DNA from: Bradyrhizobium betae
GTDB taxonomy: Bacteria; Pseudomonadota; Alphaproteobacteria; Rhizobiales; Xanthobacteraceae
NCBI RefSeq assembly: GCF_004123905.1
Contig: NZ_MZXW01000026.1
Coordinates: forward strand, 35,127-99,126
DNA: 64,000 nt
Direction of reading: 5' to 3'
Each line of letters starts with the position of its first letter. Positions within the stretch are counted from its first letter, which is position 1. This document shows positions 49,822-57,773 of this stretch, piece after piece. The notes under the pieces are model-generated. The model was not told the DNA's origin, made no database searches, and worked only from the letters and a program-made list of their open reading frames with translations. Made by a program: the position numbers and the translations under genes.

Positions 49822-49832
49822 TTGGCCGCCAG

Positions 49833-49876
49833 GCCGGCGCCGCCTGACTGTTGGGGGCGCCGGCGGTCCCTTTTTA
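49833..49876 (+). terminator. Intrinsic terminator of the DUF1127 gene
   Basis: GCCGGCGCC (49833-49841) and GGCGCCGGC (49856-49864) form a 9-bp GC stem, followed by GGTCCC and TTTTT. It lies 12 bases after the DUF1127 stop and just before the GNAT gene promoter region. Confidence 0.8.
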
Positions 49877-49893
49877 TATAGGGTTATATAGGG
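49874..49893 (+). repeat. Direct repeat of TTATATAGGG before the GNAT gene
   Basis: TTATATAGGG occurs twice in tandem (49874-49883, 49884-49893), ending eight bases before the GNAT ATG at 49902. AT-rich units inside a GC-rich genome could supply -10 boxes; GGG/AGGG next to the start may act in ribosome binding. Confidence 0.55.
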
Positions 49894-49901
49894 CTCGTGT
49901 C

Positions 49902-50525
49902 ATGAGCACTCTCCGACTGGAAGATTTGAAGCAATATTCCGATGAGCTGCGCACCCGGCAGGGCGAGCCGCTCAACGTGCGCTTCATCGAGCCGCGCGAC
50001 ACCGAGGAGCTTCAGCACTACTTCCGCTCGCTCACGACCCGCTCCCGCTACAACCGCTTCTTCGGCGCGATCAGCGAATTGCCAAAAGGCCTGCTCAGCG
50101 AATTCCTCGATGTCGGCGCGCGCGAGCGTTTCACCGTGGTTGCGACCAAGATGGTCGATGGTTTTGAGACGATCGTCGCCGAGGCGCGCTACGCCTTCCA
50201 TGCCGAGACGTCGACGCTCGAGTTTGGCTTGTCGGTCGACGACCGTTGGCAGGGCCACGGCATCGCCACCGCGCTGATGAAGAATCTCGAATGCCGTGCG
50301 GCCGCGCTGGGCGCCGAGCACATATTCGGCGATACGCTGCGCTCCAACGAAGCCATGATCTCGCTTGCGCGCAAATCCGGCTTCGCCTTCGTCAATCATC
50401 CCGACGACTGGAAGCTGGTGCGCTTCGACAAGGAGATCAACGTCGCGCCAAAGGACATTCCCTGCGCGAGCTGGCGTCTCGCAGCCCTTTCCCGTCAGGC
50501 CGAAAGCCCCTCAGCCTCGGTCTGA
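49902..50525 (+). CDS. GNAT-family N-acetyltransferase
   Basis: 207 aa from the ATG at 49902; a TTG at 49851 lies within the terminator and is rejected. GNAT core: N-terminal strand LNVRFIEPRDTEELQHYF, the beta4 strand TSTLEFGLSVDD, and the acetyl-CoA loop RWQGHGIATALMKNLECRA (Q/R-X-X-G-X-G/A), then HIFGDTLRSNEAMISLARKSGF. The acceptor is not predictable. The short upstream AT-rich repeat and terminator suggest its own promoter. Confidence 0.87.
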   Translation: MSTLRLEDLKQYSDELRTRQGEPLNVRFIEPRDTEELQHYFRSLTTRSRYNRFFGAISELPKGLLSEFLDVGARERFTVVATKMVDGFETIVAEARYAFHAETSTLEFGLSVDDRWQGHGIATALMKNLECRAAALGAEHIFGDTLRSNEAMISLARKSGFAFVNHPDDWKLVRFDKEINVAPKDIPCASWRLAALSRQAESPSASV

Positions 50526-50584
50526 CACCACTGCAAGCCCGGCCTGGCGTAGCCAGAGCCGGGCATTTTTTTGCCCATGCAAAA

Positions 50585-50742
50585 CCCGTCATCCTGAGGT
50601 GCTCCGCATGGGACGCAGCGCGTCCCATGGGGAGCCTCGAAGGATGAACGGCCCCGCCGTTCCCTCGCATTCGGTTCGCAGCCACAGCCGGGCCGTCGCC
50701 CTTCGAGGGCCGCTGAAGAAGCGGCCACCTCAGGGTGACGGG
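50585..50742. repeat. Palindromic intergenic repeat, family A copy 2 (inverted)
   Basis: Reverse-complementing this element gives the same opening as the copy at 8965-9090 (GTCACCCTGAGGTGGCCGC and about 35 further bases), while the middle differs and contains an extra hairpin GGGACGCAGCGCGTCCC. It lies between the converging GNAT and enoyl-CoA hydratase genes. Confidence 0.8.
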
Positions 50743-50763
50743 TCAAGGATTTTCGAGTGCCGT

Positions 50764-51594
50764 TTATTTCCCCGTGAATACTGCCTTGCGCTTCTCGATG
50801 AACGCCTGCACCGCTTCCTTGTGGTCGGCGGTCGTGGTGAGGCGGATCAGGCGCTCGGCCTCGTGGTCCCGGGCGGTTTCGAAGTCGAACAGCAGGGCCT
50901 CGTCGAGATTGTCCTTCATGTAGCGTAGCGCGAGCCGCGGGCCTTCGGCGAGCGACTTTGCCAAAGCGAAGGCCTCGGCCTGCAATTTGTCATCGGGCAC
51001 GACGCGGTTGACGAGGCCGATCGCCTCGGCACGTGCGGCATCGACGCGATCGCCGGTGAACAGCAGCTCGCGCGCCCGCGCGGTGCCGACCAAACGGGTG
51101 AGCAGCCAGGCGATGCCGTAATCGCCGCTGAGCGCGATGCGGGCATAGCCGGTGGCGACGAAGGCCGATTGTGCGGCAATGCGGATATCGCAGGCCATGG
51201 CGATGGCGAGCCCGGCGCCGGCCGCGGGGCCGGGCAGGGCGGCGATGGTCGGCTTGCGCACCGACACCAAGGCTCCCGTGAGCAGCCGCTGCCGCTCCTG
51301 GAGATCGGCGACCCTGTCATCAAAGGACATTTCGAGCTTCTTCGGGTCGCGATGCGCGCCCATGCCCTTGACGTTGCCGCCGGCGCAGAACGCTTCGCCC
51401 GCGCCGGTGAGCAGCAGCGCGCCGACGTCGGGGTTCTCGCCGCAACTGCGGATCATCGTGCGCAGCGCCGGCGTCAGCGTATCCGACAGCGAATTGCGTG
51501 CCTCCGGCCGGTTCAGCGTGATGACAGCGACGCGGTCGCGGATGACGCAGAGCAGTTCATTGGTGCCGGTGTCGATGGTGGCTTCCGTGGTCAT
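50764..51594 (-). CDS. Enoyl-CoA hydratase/isomerase (crotonase superfamily)
   Basis: 276 aa. Oxyanion-hole motifs CAGGNVKGMG near 70 and GPAAGAGLAIAMACDIRIA near 118. At the second catalytic position the sequence is ALSGDYGIAW, with Asp rather than Glu, and the first Glu is absent, as in several PaaG/isomerase-like members. AAGGAG precedes the ATG. The SDR gene lies upstream on the same strand; a family B repeat sits between the SDR stop and this start, so the two may be an operon with an inserted repeat. Confidence 0.85.
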   Translation of the reverse strand: MTTEATIDTGTNELLCVIRDRVAVITLNRPEARNSLSDTLTPALRTMIRSCGENPDVGALLLTGAGEAFCAGGNVKGMGAHRDPKKLEMSFDDRVADLQERQRLLTGALVSVRKPTIAALPGPAAGAGLAIAMACDIRIAAQSAFVATGYARIALSGDYGIAWLLTRLVGTARARELLFTGDRVDAARAEAIGLVNRVVPDDKLQAEAFALAKSLAEGPRLALRYMKDNLDEALLFDFETARDHEAERLIRLTTTADHKEAVQAFIEKRKAVFTGK

Positions 51595-51607
51595 ATCGCC
51601 TCTCCTT

Positions 51608-51695
51608 CGTCATTGCGAGGAGCGAAGCGACGAAGCAATCCAGTCTGCTTCCGCGGAGACATCTCTGGATTGCTTCGCTTCGCTCGCAATGACGG
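51608..51695. repeat. Palindromic repeat, family B copy 2, within an operon
   Basis: Begins CGTCATTGCGAGGAGCGAAG and ends TTCGCTCGCAATGACGG; the inner CGAAGCAATCCAG pairs with CTGGATTGCTTCG. Almost the same as 27832-27919. It lies 13 bases before the enoyl-CoA hydratase ATG and right next to its ribosome-binding site. Confidence 0.8.
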
Positions 51696-51714
51696 TTGTT
51701 GTGAATTTATTGCC

Positions 51715-52416
51715 TCAAAACTTCTCCACCCAGGGCCGCAGCTCCAGCTCCCAGCTCCAGGCGCTGCGCGGCTGCTGCAACACGTTCCAATAGCTCTCGG
51801 CGATCGCATCGGGATCGAGCATCGATTCCGGCTTGTCGGTGGCTTCCGTCCGCGCCGCGCTCTTGATGCCGCCGTCGATGACGAAATGCGCGATGTGGAT
51901 CCCCTGCGGTGACAGCTCACGCGCCAGGCTCTGGGCGAGGCCGCGCAGCGCGAACTTGCCCATCGCGAACGAGGCCGACTGCGCATAGCCCTTGACGCTC
52001 GCGGAGGCGCCGGTGAACAGGATCGCGCCGTGCTTGTTCGGCAGCATGCGCCTGGTCGCCTGCTGCGCCACCAGGAAGCCGCCATAAGCGCTGACCGCAA
52101 TGGCATTCGCGACGTCGGCCGGGACCAGATCCACGAACGGCCCGCGCGTGCGGCCGCTGGCGTTGTAGACGACGAGATCAGGCGTGCCGATCTCGCGCTC
52201 GACCAGGCCAAACAGCCGCTCGACCTCCTCAGGCTCGGTGGCATTGCAAGCATAGGCCTTCGCGCTGGTCTCGCCACAGAGCGCGCCCAGCTTCTCGATT
52301 TTTCGCGCGGCCAGTGCGACGCGGATGCCCTGCGCGGACAGCAGCCGTGCCAGCGAGGCGCTCAGGCCTTCGCCGGCGCCGACGATGAGGGCGATCTTGT
52401 ACTTTGGATGTTCCAT
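51715..52416 (-). CDS. Short-chain dehydrogenase/reductase-like protein lacking the catalytic Tyr
   Basis: 233 aa, Rossmann fold. The N-terminal cofactor motif IALIVGAGEGLSASLARLL near 9-26 and the NAG-type YNASGRTRG near 84 are present. The active-site segment reads GASASVKGYAQSASFAMGKF: the Ser and Lys of the Ser-Tyr-Lys set are there, but the Tyr position is Phe. It may be inactive, use a different base, or be a regulatory homologue. It lies upstream of an enoyl-CoA hydratase on the same strand and is divergent from an acyl-CoA dehydrogenase. Confidence 0.85.
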   Translation of the reverse strand: MEHPKYKIALIVGAGEGLSASLARLLSAQGIRVALAARKIEKLGALCGETSAKAYACNATEPEEVERLFGLVEREIGTPDLVVYNASGRTRGPFVDLVPADVANAIAVSAYGGFLVAQQATRRMLPNKHGAILFTGASASVKGYAQSASFAMGKFALRGLAQSLARELSPQGIHIAHFVIDGGIKSAARTEATDKPESMLDPDAIAESYWNVLQQPRSAWSWELELRPWVEKF

Positions 52417-52639
52417 GACGTGATCTCTCGGAGACGGGGAGCCGTTGATCTATGCATGGTTCGCGCTGACGGCCAGCCGTGCCAATCACAATTCCGCAGA
52501 GCGAATTGCTCCTTCACGGCGATCATGCCTCCCTGACTATTTGCGGCTTTATCCGTAGTCTCCACTGGAGCATGATCGACATCATCCAAAGCGGCAAGCG
52601 CAAAAGAATTGCCGTCGGGCGGAAACGAAGAGGACGATC

Positions 52640-54424
52640 ATGCACAAGCCGGTCACAGCGCAGCCCAAAAATACCGCGGCGGCACCATCCGGCCTGCTGG
52701 CGCCAGATACCACTGGCATGAATTTCTACCGCGCCGATCAGGCGCTGACGGATCTGTTGCGCATTCATCTGCCGGAGAATTTGTTCCGTCACATCGAGCC
52801 GCACCTCGATCGCCTCGGCGAACTCGCCGGCGGCAGGCTCGACGAGTGCGCGCGGCTTGCCGACCGTCACACGCCGGTGCTGCACCAGCGCGACAAGTTC
52901 GGCCGCGACGTACAGTGGGTCGAATATCACCCGGCCTATCGCGAGCTGGAGAACGCCGCTTTCGGCGAGTTCGGCATCCACGCGCTGTCGATCCGCAAGG
53001 GCATCATGGGCTGGCCGGACAAATATCCTGTTGTCGCCAAGCACGCCTTCACCTTCCTGTTCAACCAGACCGAATTCGGCATGGGCTGCCCGATCAATGT
53101 CACCGATGGCTGCGCAAAGCTCTTGGCGAATTTCGGCAGCGAGGCGCTGAAGGCGAAATATCTTGACGGCCTGACCCAGACCGACATGAGCAAGCTGACG
53201 CAGGGCGGCCAGTTCATGACCGAGAAGGAGGGCGGCTCCGACGTCGGCACGCTGACGACGACGGCGGTGCAGGAGGGCGACCATTGGCGCCTCCATGGCG
53301 AAAAATGGTTCTGCTCGAATGCCGATGCGAAAGTGGTGATGCTGCTGGCGCGGCCTGAAGGCGCCGGCCCCGGCACGCGCGGCGTCGGCCTGTTTCTGAT
53401 GCCACGTTTCCTCGACGACGGCTCGCAGAACCACTACCGGATCGTGCGTCTGAAGGACAAGCTCGGCACCCGCTCGATGGCCTCGGGCGAGATCAAGCTC
53501 GAAGGCGCGATCGCCTATGCGGTCGGCAAGCTCGACCGCGGTTTTGTGCAGATGGCCGAGATGGTGAATTCGTCGCGGCTCTCCAACGGCGTCAAATCCA
53601 CTGCGCTGATGCGACGCGCCTATCATGATGCAATGACGGTTGCGACCAATCGCGTCGTGTTCGGTCAGCGCATCATCGACCTGCCCCTTGGCCGGCGGCA
53701 GATGCTGAAAATCATGCTGCCGGTCGAGCAGGCGCTGTCGATGAGTTTTCTCACCGCCGACGCACTCGACCGTGCCGAGGCCGGCAGCCAGGATGCCGCG
53801 GCATTGCTGCGCATCCTGACGCCGACGCTGAAATTCCGTGCCACGCGCGACGCGCGAAAGGTCTGCGGCGATGCGCTCGAGATGCGCGGCGGCATCGGCT
53901 ATATCGAGGAGTTCGCCACGCCGCGCCTGCTGCGCGATGCGCATCTCGGCTCGGTCTGGGAAGGCACCGGCAACATTGTCGCCATTGATGCACTGAGGCG
54001 CGCGGTTGGGCGCCACGGCGCCGAATCCGCACTCGCCGCCGATCTGCATGCGCGGCTCGACGATAGTGCGTCGGTGCCGCAGGCCTGGCGGGACAATCTG
54101 CGCAGCCTCGTCGATCGCGCCGTCGGCTTCGCGCGCGAAGTCGCAGGCAAGGCCGAGAATGAGGCCGATGCGCGGCGCGCGACGAGCCTGCTCTATCATG
54201 TCGCAAGCGCGGTCGCGCTCGCCTGGGAGGCGCACCGCATCCACGACATGCGCGGCGATGCGCGACGGCTGCTGCTGTCGCGCCTCGTCATCGACCATCG
54301 CGTGGCGCCAAGCGATCCGTTCCGGCTGACGGAAAATGCCGTGCAGCAAAAGATCGCAGCACTGCTGCTCGGCGATCGCGTGGCGTCCATGAGCGAGGTT
54401 GGCGAACTGGTTCTGGCAGCGTAG
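52640..54424 (+). CDS. Acyl-CoA dehydrogenase family protein (AidB-like)
   Basis: 594 aa, longer than classical acyl-CoA dehydrogenases (about 380). N-terminal helical domain with an extension to about 140 (FYRADQALTDLLRIHLPENLF). The FAD-facing segment is KLTQGGQFMTEKEGGSDVGTL, then GEKWFCSNADA; the C-terminal helical domain has RDARKVCGDALEMRGGIGYIEEFATPRLLRDAHLGSVWEGTGNI. The extended N-terminus and GGIGYIEE motif fit the AidB group. It begins a rightward pair with an alcohol dehydrogenase 44 bp after its stop. Confidence 0.88.
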   Translation: MHKPVTAQPKNTAAAPSGLLAPDTTGMNFYRADQALTDLLRIHLPENLFRHIEPHLDRLGELAGGRLDECARLADRHTPVLHQRDKFGRDVQWVEYHPAYRELENAAFGEFGIHALSIRKGIMGWPDKYPVVAKHAFTFLFNQTEFGMGCPINVTDGCAKLLANFGSEALKAKYLDGLTQTDMSKLTQGGQFMTEKEGGSDVGTLTTTAVQEGDHWRLHGEKWFCSNADAKVVMLLARPEGAGPGTRGVGLFLMPRFLDDGSQNHYRIVRLKDKLGTRSMASGEIKLEGAIAYAVGKLDRGFVQMAEMVNSSRLSNGVKSTALMRRAYHDAMTVATNRVVFGQRIIDLPLGRRQMLKIMLPVEQALSMSFLTADALDRAEAGSQDAAALLRILTPTLKFRATRDARKVCGDALEMRGGIGYIEEFATPRLLRDAHLGSVWEGTGNIVAIDALRRAVGRHGAESALAADLHARLDDSASVPQAWRDNLRSLVDRAVGFAREVAGKAENEADARRATSLLYHVASAVALAWEAHRIHDMRGDARRLLLSRLVIDHRVAPSDPFRLTENAVQQKIAALLLGDRVASMSEVGELVLAA

Positions 54425-54468
54425 GCTGTGCGCCACGATCAAACAAAAAACGCGATAGGGAGCACTCG

Positions 54469-55557
54469 ATGAAGGCCGCCGTCCTCCATGAAGTCAACAA
54501 GCCGCTGGTCATCGAGGATGTCAGCCTGCCGAAGCCCGGCCCGCGCGAGGTGCTGATCCGCACCTCGGTCGCCGGCCTCTGCCACTCCGACCTCCACTTC
54601 ATGGAAGGTCTTTATCCGCATCCGCTGCCGGCGGTGCTAGGGCACGAGTCCGCCGGCGTGGTCGAGCAGGTCGGCTCCGACGTCACCTATGTGAAGCCGG
54701 GCGATCACGTCGTCACGTGTCTCTCCGTGTTCTGCGGCACCTGCGACAATTGCACCACGGGCCGCACCGTGCTCTGCACCGATACGACCGTAAAACTGCT
54801 GCCGGGCGCCTCCAACCGGATGCAATGGTCGCGCTCCGAGAAGCTGCACCAGTTCCTCAATCTCTCGTCCTTCGCCGAGCAGATGCTGGTGCACGAGAAT
54901 GCGATCGTCAAAATCCGCAAGGAGATGCCGCTCGATCTCGCCGCGCTGATCGGCTGCGGCGTCATCACCGGTTATGGCGCGGTCGTGAACACGGCGAAGG
55001 TGACGGCGGGGGAGACCGTGGCGGTGATCGGCTGCGGCGGTGTCGGCATGGCCGCGATCAACGGCGCGCAGATTGCGGGTGCCGGCCGCATCATCGCCAT
55101 CGACACCAACCCGGCAAAGCTCCAGCTCGCGACCAAGCTGGGCGCCACGGACATCATCAATCCCGCCGACGGCGACGTGGTGAAGCAGGTCCGCGACCTC
55201 ACCAATGGCGGCGTCCATCATTCCTTCGAGGTGCTCGGCCGCAAGGAAACCGCCGAGCAGGCCTTTGGTATGCTGGCGTCGGGCGGCACGGCCACCATCG
55301 TCGGCATGATTCCGTTCGGCCAGAAGATCGAGCTACACGGTTTTGACTTTTTGCGCGAGCGACGGATACAGGGTTCGTCGATGGGCTCGAACCATTTTCG
55401 TGTCGACATGCCGCGGCTGGTCGATTTCTATCTGCGCGGCCGATTGCACCTGGAAGACTGGATCTCGGCCAAGCTGAAACTGTCGGAGATCAACGAGGGC
55501 TTTGCCAACATGAAAGCCGGCAAGACGCTGCGCAGCGTGATCATGTTTGATAGCTGA
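54469..55557 (+). CDS. Zinc-dependent alcohol dehydrogenase (MDR family)
   Basis: 362 aa. Catalytic zinc ligands Cys38 (GLCHSD) and His59 (LGHE), a structural-zinc loop with four Cys (CGTCDNCTTGRTVLC), a third catalytic Cys in IGCGVITGYGAV, and the NAD(P) motif AVIGCGGVGMAAI near 186-198. It oxidises a primary alcohol or reduces an aldehyde; the class resembles class III-like or NDMA-linked enzymes, but the partner cofactor is not evident. GGGAGC precedes the ATG. It lies downstream of the AidB-like gene, probably in one transcript. Confidence 0.88.
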   Translation: MKAAVLHEVNKPLVIEDVSLPKPGPREVLIRTSVAGLCHSDLHFMEGLYPHPLPAVLGHESAGVVEQVGSDVTYVKPGDHVVTCLSVFCGTCDNCTTGRTVLCTDTTVKLLPGASNRMQWSRSEKLHQFLNLSSFAEQMLVHENAIVKIRKEMPLDLAALIGCGVITGYGAVVNTAKVTAGETVAVIGCGGVGMAAINGAQIAGAGRIIAIDTNPAKLQLATKLGATDIINPADGDVVKQVRDLTNGGVHHSFEVLGRKETAEQAFGMLASGGTATIVGMIPFGQKIELHGFDFLRERRIQGSSMGSNHFRVDMPRLVDFYLRGRLHLEDWISAKLKLSEINEGFANMKAGKTLRSVIMFDS

Positions 55558-55565
55558 CACAACAC

Positions 55566-55693
55566 AGGTGTCAGCTCGGCCTTGACCGGGCGATCCAGGA
55601 CTCCGCGGCGGGAGTGTGTGCACCACCTACGGCCGCGGAGTACTGGATGCCCCGCCCCCCGTGCGCAATTGCGCACTAGGCGGGGCATGACAG
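55566..55693. repeat. Palindromic intergenic repeat, family F copy 1
   Basis: Has GGTGTCAGCTCGGCC at the left and GGATGCCCCGCCCC...GGCGGGGCATGACAG at the right, with TGCGCAATTGCGCA as an internal palindrome and two GCCGCGG/CCGCGGC elements. A shorter relative lies at 59362-59442. It sits between two convergent genes. Confidence 0.7.
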
Positions 55694-55721
55694 CGGAGAG
55701 GATGCGATCAGTGTGCCTACC

Positions 55722-56075
55722 TCACCGCGACACGTGCGCCGACACTGCCAGCCACTTCCCGTTCTTCTTCTCCCAACAATCGGTGTATCGCCCCGACGTC
55801 TGCTGGCCATCGGCCGTCGTGTAGCTGGTCGCGGCGTGGATGATGGCGAAGTCGCCCATGATGCGGATGATGACGTCGCGCTCGATCAAGTTCCGGATCG
55901 TGATCGGCTGCGCCGTTTGTTTCAGGAAGCCGGCGCGGTCGACCAGCGTCTTGTCGGGATTGGAGCAGTAGAACTCGGGCGCCAGGATTTCGTCGAAGCG
56001 CTCGACGTCGCAGTTCTGCACGGAGGCGACATAGTCGCGGTTGAGCGTGGTCAGCTCTTCCATGTCTTTGCTCAT
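55722..56075 (-). CDS. NTF2-like (SnoaL-type) protein
   Basis: 117 aa. The cone-shaped NTF2 fold is suggested by the N-terminal helix (LTTLNRDYVASVQNCDVERFDEIL), then strand FYCSNPDKTLVDRAGFL and the closing strands FAIIHAATSYTT, YTDCWEKKNGKWLAVSAHVSR. No catalytic His/Asp set can be identified with confidence. This kind often binds or isomerises small polyketide-like or steroid-like compounds. It is downstream of the amidase gene on the same strand, with a strong AT-rich hairpin between them. Confidence 0.82.
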   Translation of the reverse strand: MSKDMEELTTLNRDYVASVQNCDVERFDEILAPEFYCSNPDKTLVDRAGFLKQTAQPITIRNLIERDVIIRIMGDFAIIHAATSYTTADGQQTSGRYTDCWEKKNGKWLAVSAHVSR

Positions 56076-56129
56076 GACATTCCTCTCCCTTTTGGCATTT
56101 GGTGGCCATTTTGCTCCGTCGCATCAGCG

Positions 56130-56150
56130 CAAAATTGCTGCGCAATTTTG
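56130..56150. terminator. Hairpin downstream of amidase 1 on the minus strand
   Basis: CAAAATTGC (56130-56138) and GCAATTTTG (56142-56150) form a 9-bp stem with a 3-base loop, between the amidase stop (56179) and the NTF2-like start (56075). The stem itself supplies T-runs on either strand. A fragment of repeat family B (CTCCTCGCAATGACGG) overlaps to the right. Confidence 0.5.
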
Positions 56151-56178
56151 TCGCGGGCTCCTCGCAATGACGGGGGGA

Positions 56179-57651
56179 CTAATCATCAAACATTGGCGGC
56201 GGTATGAACCCGCCGAACTCGCGCTCGATCAATTCGGCAAACCTGAGCGGCGTGCGGTCCTCCAGATACGGGCCGATGATCTGCACGCCGACCGGCAAGC
56301 CGCCCTTCGAAAGCCCGAGCGGAACGGCCGTCGCGGGCAGGCCAGGCAGCGTGGCGATGCCCGGCCAAGCGAGCTGGTCGGAATAGGGATAGTCCTTGCC
56401 GTCGATACTGATGCGCCGCTGGTCTTGTTCCGGCGAATGATCGTGCGGATAGGCCGGTGTCGGCATGATCGGGCAGATCACCGCGTCGAAACTCCTGAAC
56501 AGGGCGCGCCACTGCGCACGCAAGGTGGCGCGAGCGCCGGCGTCAAGGACCCAGGCGCGATGGCGCGCCGTGATGCCGCGCAGCCGCTCGGCGCCGAAGC
56601 TCAGATCGTCCGGTGAGAGCTCAATCCCTCTGGCTTGCGCGTCTGCGTACTCCTCGGGCGGGAAGAACGCGCCAAGGAATCCCAGGAGCATGCGCATATA
56701 GAGCCGGGATGTTACCGCCAAGTCCGGCAGCAGCGCGCTCTCTCGCGTGATCGTCACGCCAGCCTTGGACAGATCGGTTGCAAGCTTTTCGATCGCACCG
56801 CGGACGTCCCGGTCCGTCGGCATCAGCGGATGGCTGTCGATCACCAGGACGCGAAAATCCCGCAGCGACTGATGGCGCGCTGCCGGCAGCTCGAGCTTGT
56901 AGGCGACGCCGGCTTCCAGCGGATCAGGCCCGGCCATCACGTCGAGCAACAGCGAGAGATCGGCAGCCGTGCGCGCCATCGGGCCGATCACCGCGAGGTC
57001 GCCCTCGCGCGGAATGGCAGGAAACGGTGGAGGTGTCTCGCCGCGCGCCGCGCAGAGATTGATGGTCGGCTTGTGGGCATAAAGGCCGCAATGAAACGCC
57101 GGCACGCGCAGGGAGCCCCCGATGTCGGAGCCGGTGGCGAGCGCACAATAGCCCGCGGCAAGGGCAGCGGACGAGCCGCCGGATGAGCCGCCCGGCGTGC
57201 GGCCGAGATCGTAGGGGTTGTTGGTCGTGCCGTAGATGTCGTTGTAGCTCTGCCAGTCGCCGAGCCCCAGCGGGACGTTGGTCTTGCCGAGGATCACGCC
57301 GCCGGCCTGCTTGATGCGGCTCACCGCCAGCGCATCTTCCGCCGGCTTGAAATCCTTCTGCGGCACGAATCCCCAGGTCGTGGGCAGGCCGGCGATGTTG
57401 AAGGATTCCTTGATCGTCACGGGAATTCCGAGCAGTGGCTGGGTCTCGCCGCGCGCGATCGCGGCGTCCGCTTCGTGGGCGGTGGCGAGCGCGCGGTCGA
57501 AATCGCGCACGCAGATCGCGTTGATCTTGCCGTCGTGACGTTCGATGCGGTCGATGGCGTCCCGGGTCAGTTCGACCGCGGAGACCTTTTTCGCAATCAG
57601 CGCGGCCGACAGTTCGGCCGCGCTCTTGAAGCTCCATTCCGATTTGGCCAC
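56179..57651 (-). CDS. Amidase-signature hydrolase (tandem copy 1)
   Basis: 490 aa from the GTG at 57651 (AGGAG about eight bases upstream; the longer open frame to 57777 is rejected). The triad Lys is in VTIKESFNIAG near 85, cis-Ser in GGSSGGSSAALAAG near 165, and nucleophile Ser in GSDIGGSLRVPA near 188. Cytoplasmic by lack of signal peptide. It is highly similar along its whole length to the neighbouring amidase (57774-59246), including the same GTG start and identical opening residues. Acyl-amide substrate unknown. Confidence 0.9.
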   Translation of the reverse strand: MAKSEWSFKSAAELSAALIAKKVSAVELTRDAIDRIERHDGKINAICVRDFDRALATAHEADAAIARGETQPLLGIPVTIKESFNIAGLPTTWGFVPQKDFKPAEDALAVSRIKQAGGVILGKTNVPLGLGDWQSYNDIYGTTNNPYDLGRTPGGSSGGSSAALAAGYCALATGSDIGGSLRVPAFHCGLYAHKPTINLCAARGETPPPFPAIPREGDLAVIGPMARTAADLSLLLDVMAGPDPLEAGVAYKLELPAARHQSLRDFRVLVIDSHPLMPTDRDVRGAIEKLATDLSKAGVTITRESALLPDLAVTSRLYMRMLLGFLGAFFPPEEYADAQARGIELSPDDLSFGAERLRGITARHRAWVLDAGARATLRAQWRALFRSFDAVICPIMPTPAYPHDHSPEQDQRRISIDGKDYPYSDQLAWPGIATLPGLPATAVPLGLSKGGLPVGVQIIGPYLEDRTPLRFAELIEREFGGFIPPPMFDD

Positions 57652-57773
57652 GGCGCATCTCCTGGTTGTTTTGTAAGGATGATGCGCAGTTTGGCCCGAT
57701 GGCGCAACCGTCGTTTGACAGCCATTGCGGTGCGAGCCCAACAACAGATCGTGGTTATCGGTCGGCTCGGGGC

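Noticed and set aside
52523..54442. 639-codon open frame on the minus strand
   Set aside because: Shadow of the acyl-CoA dehydrogenase gene; low-complexity composition and no motif.
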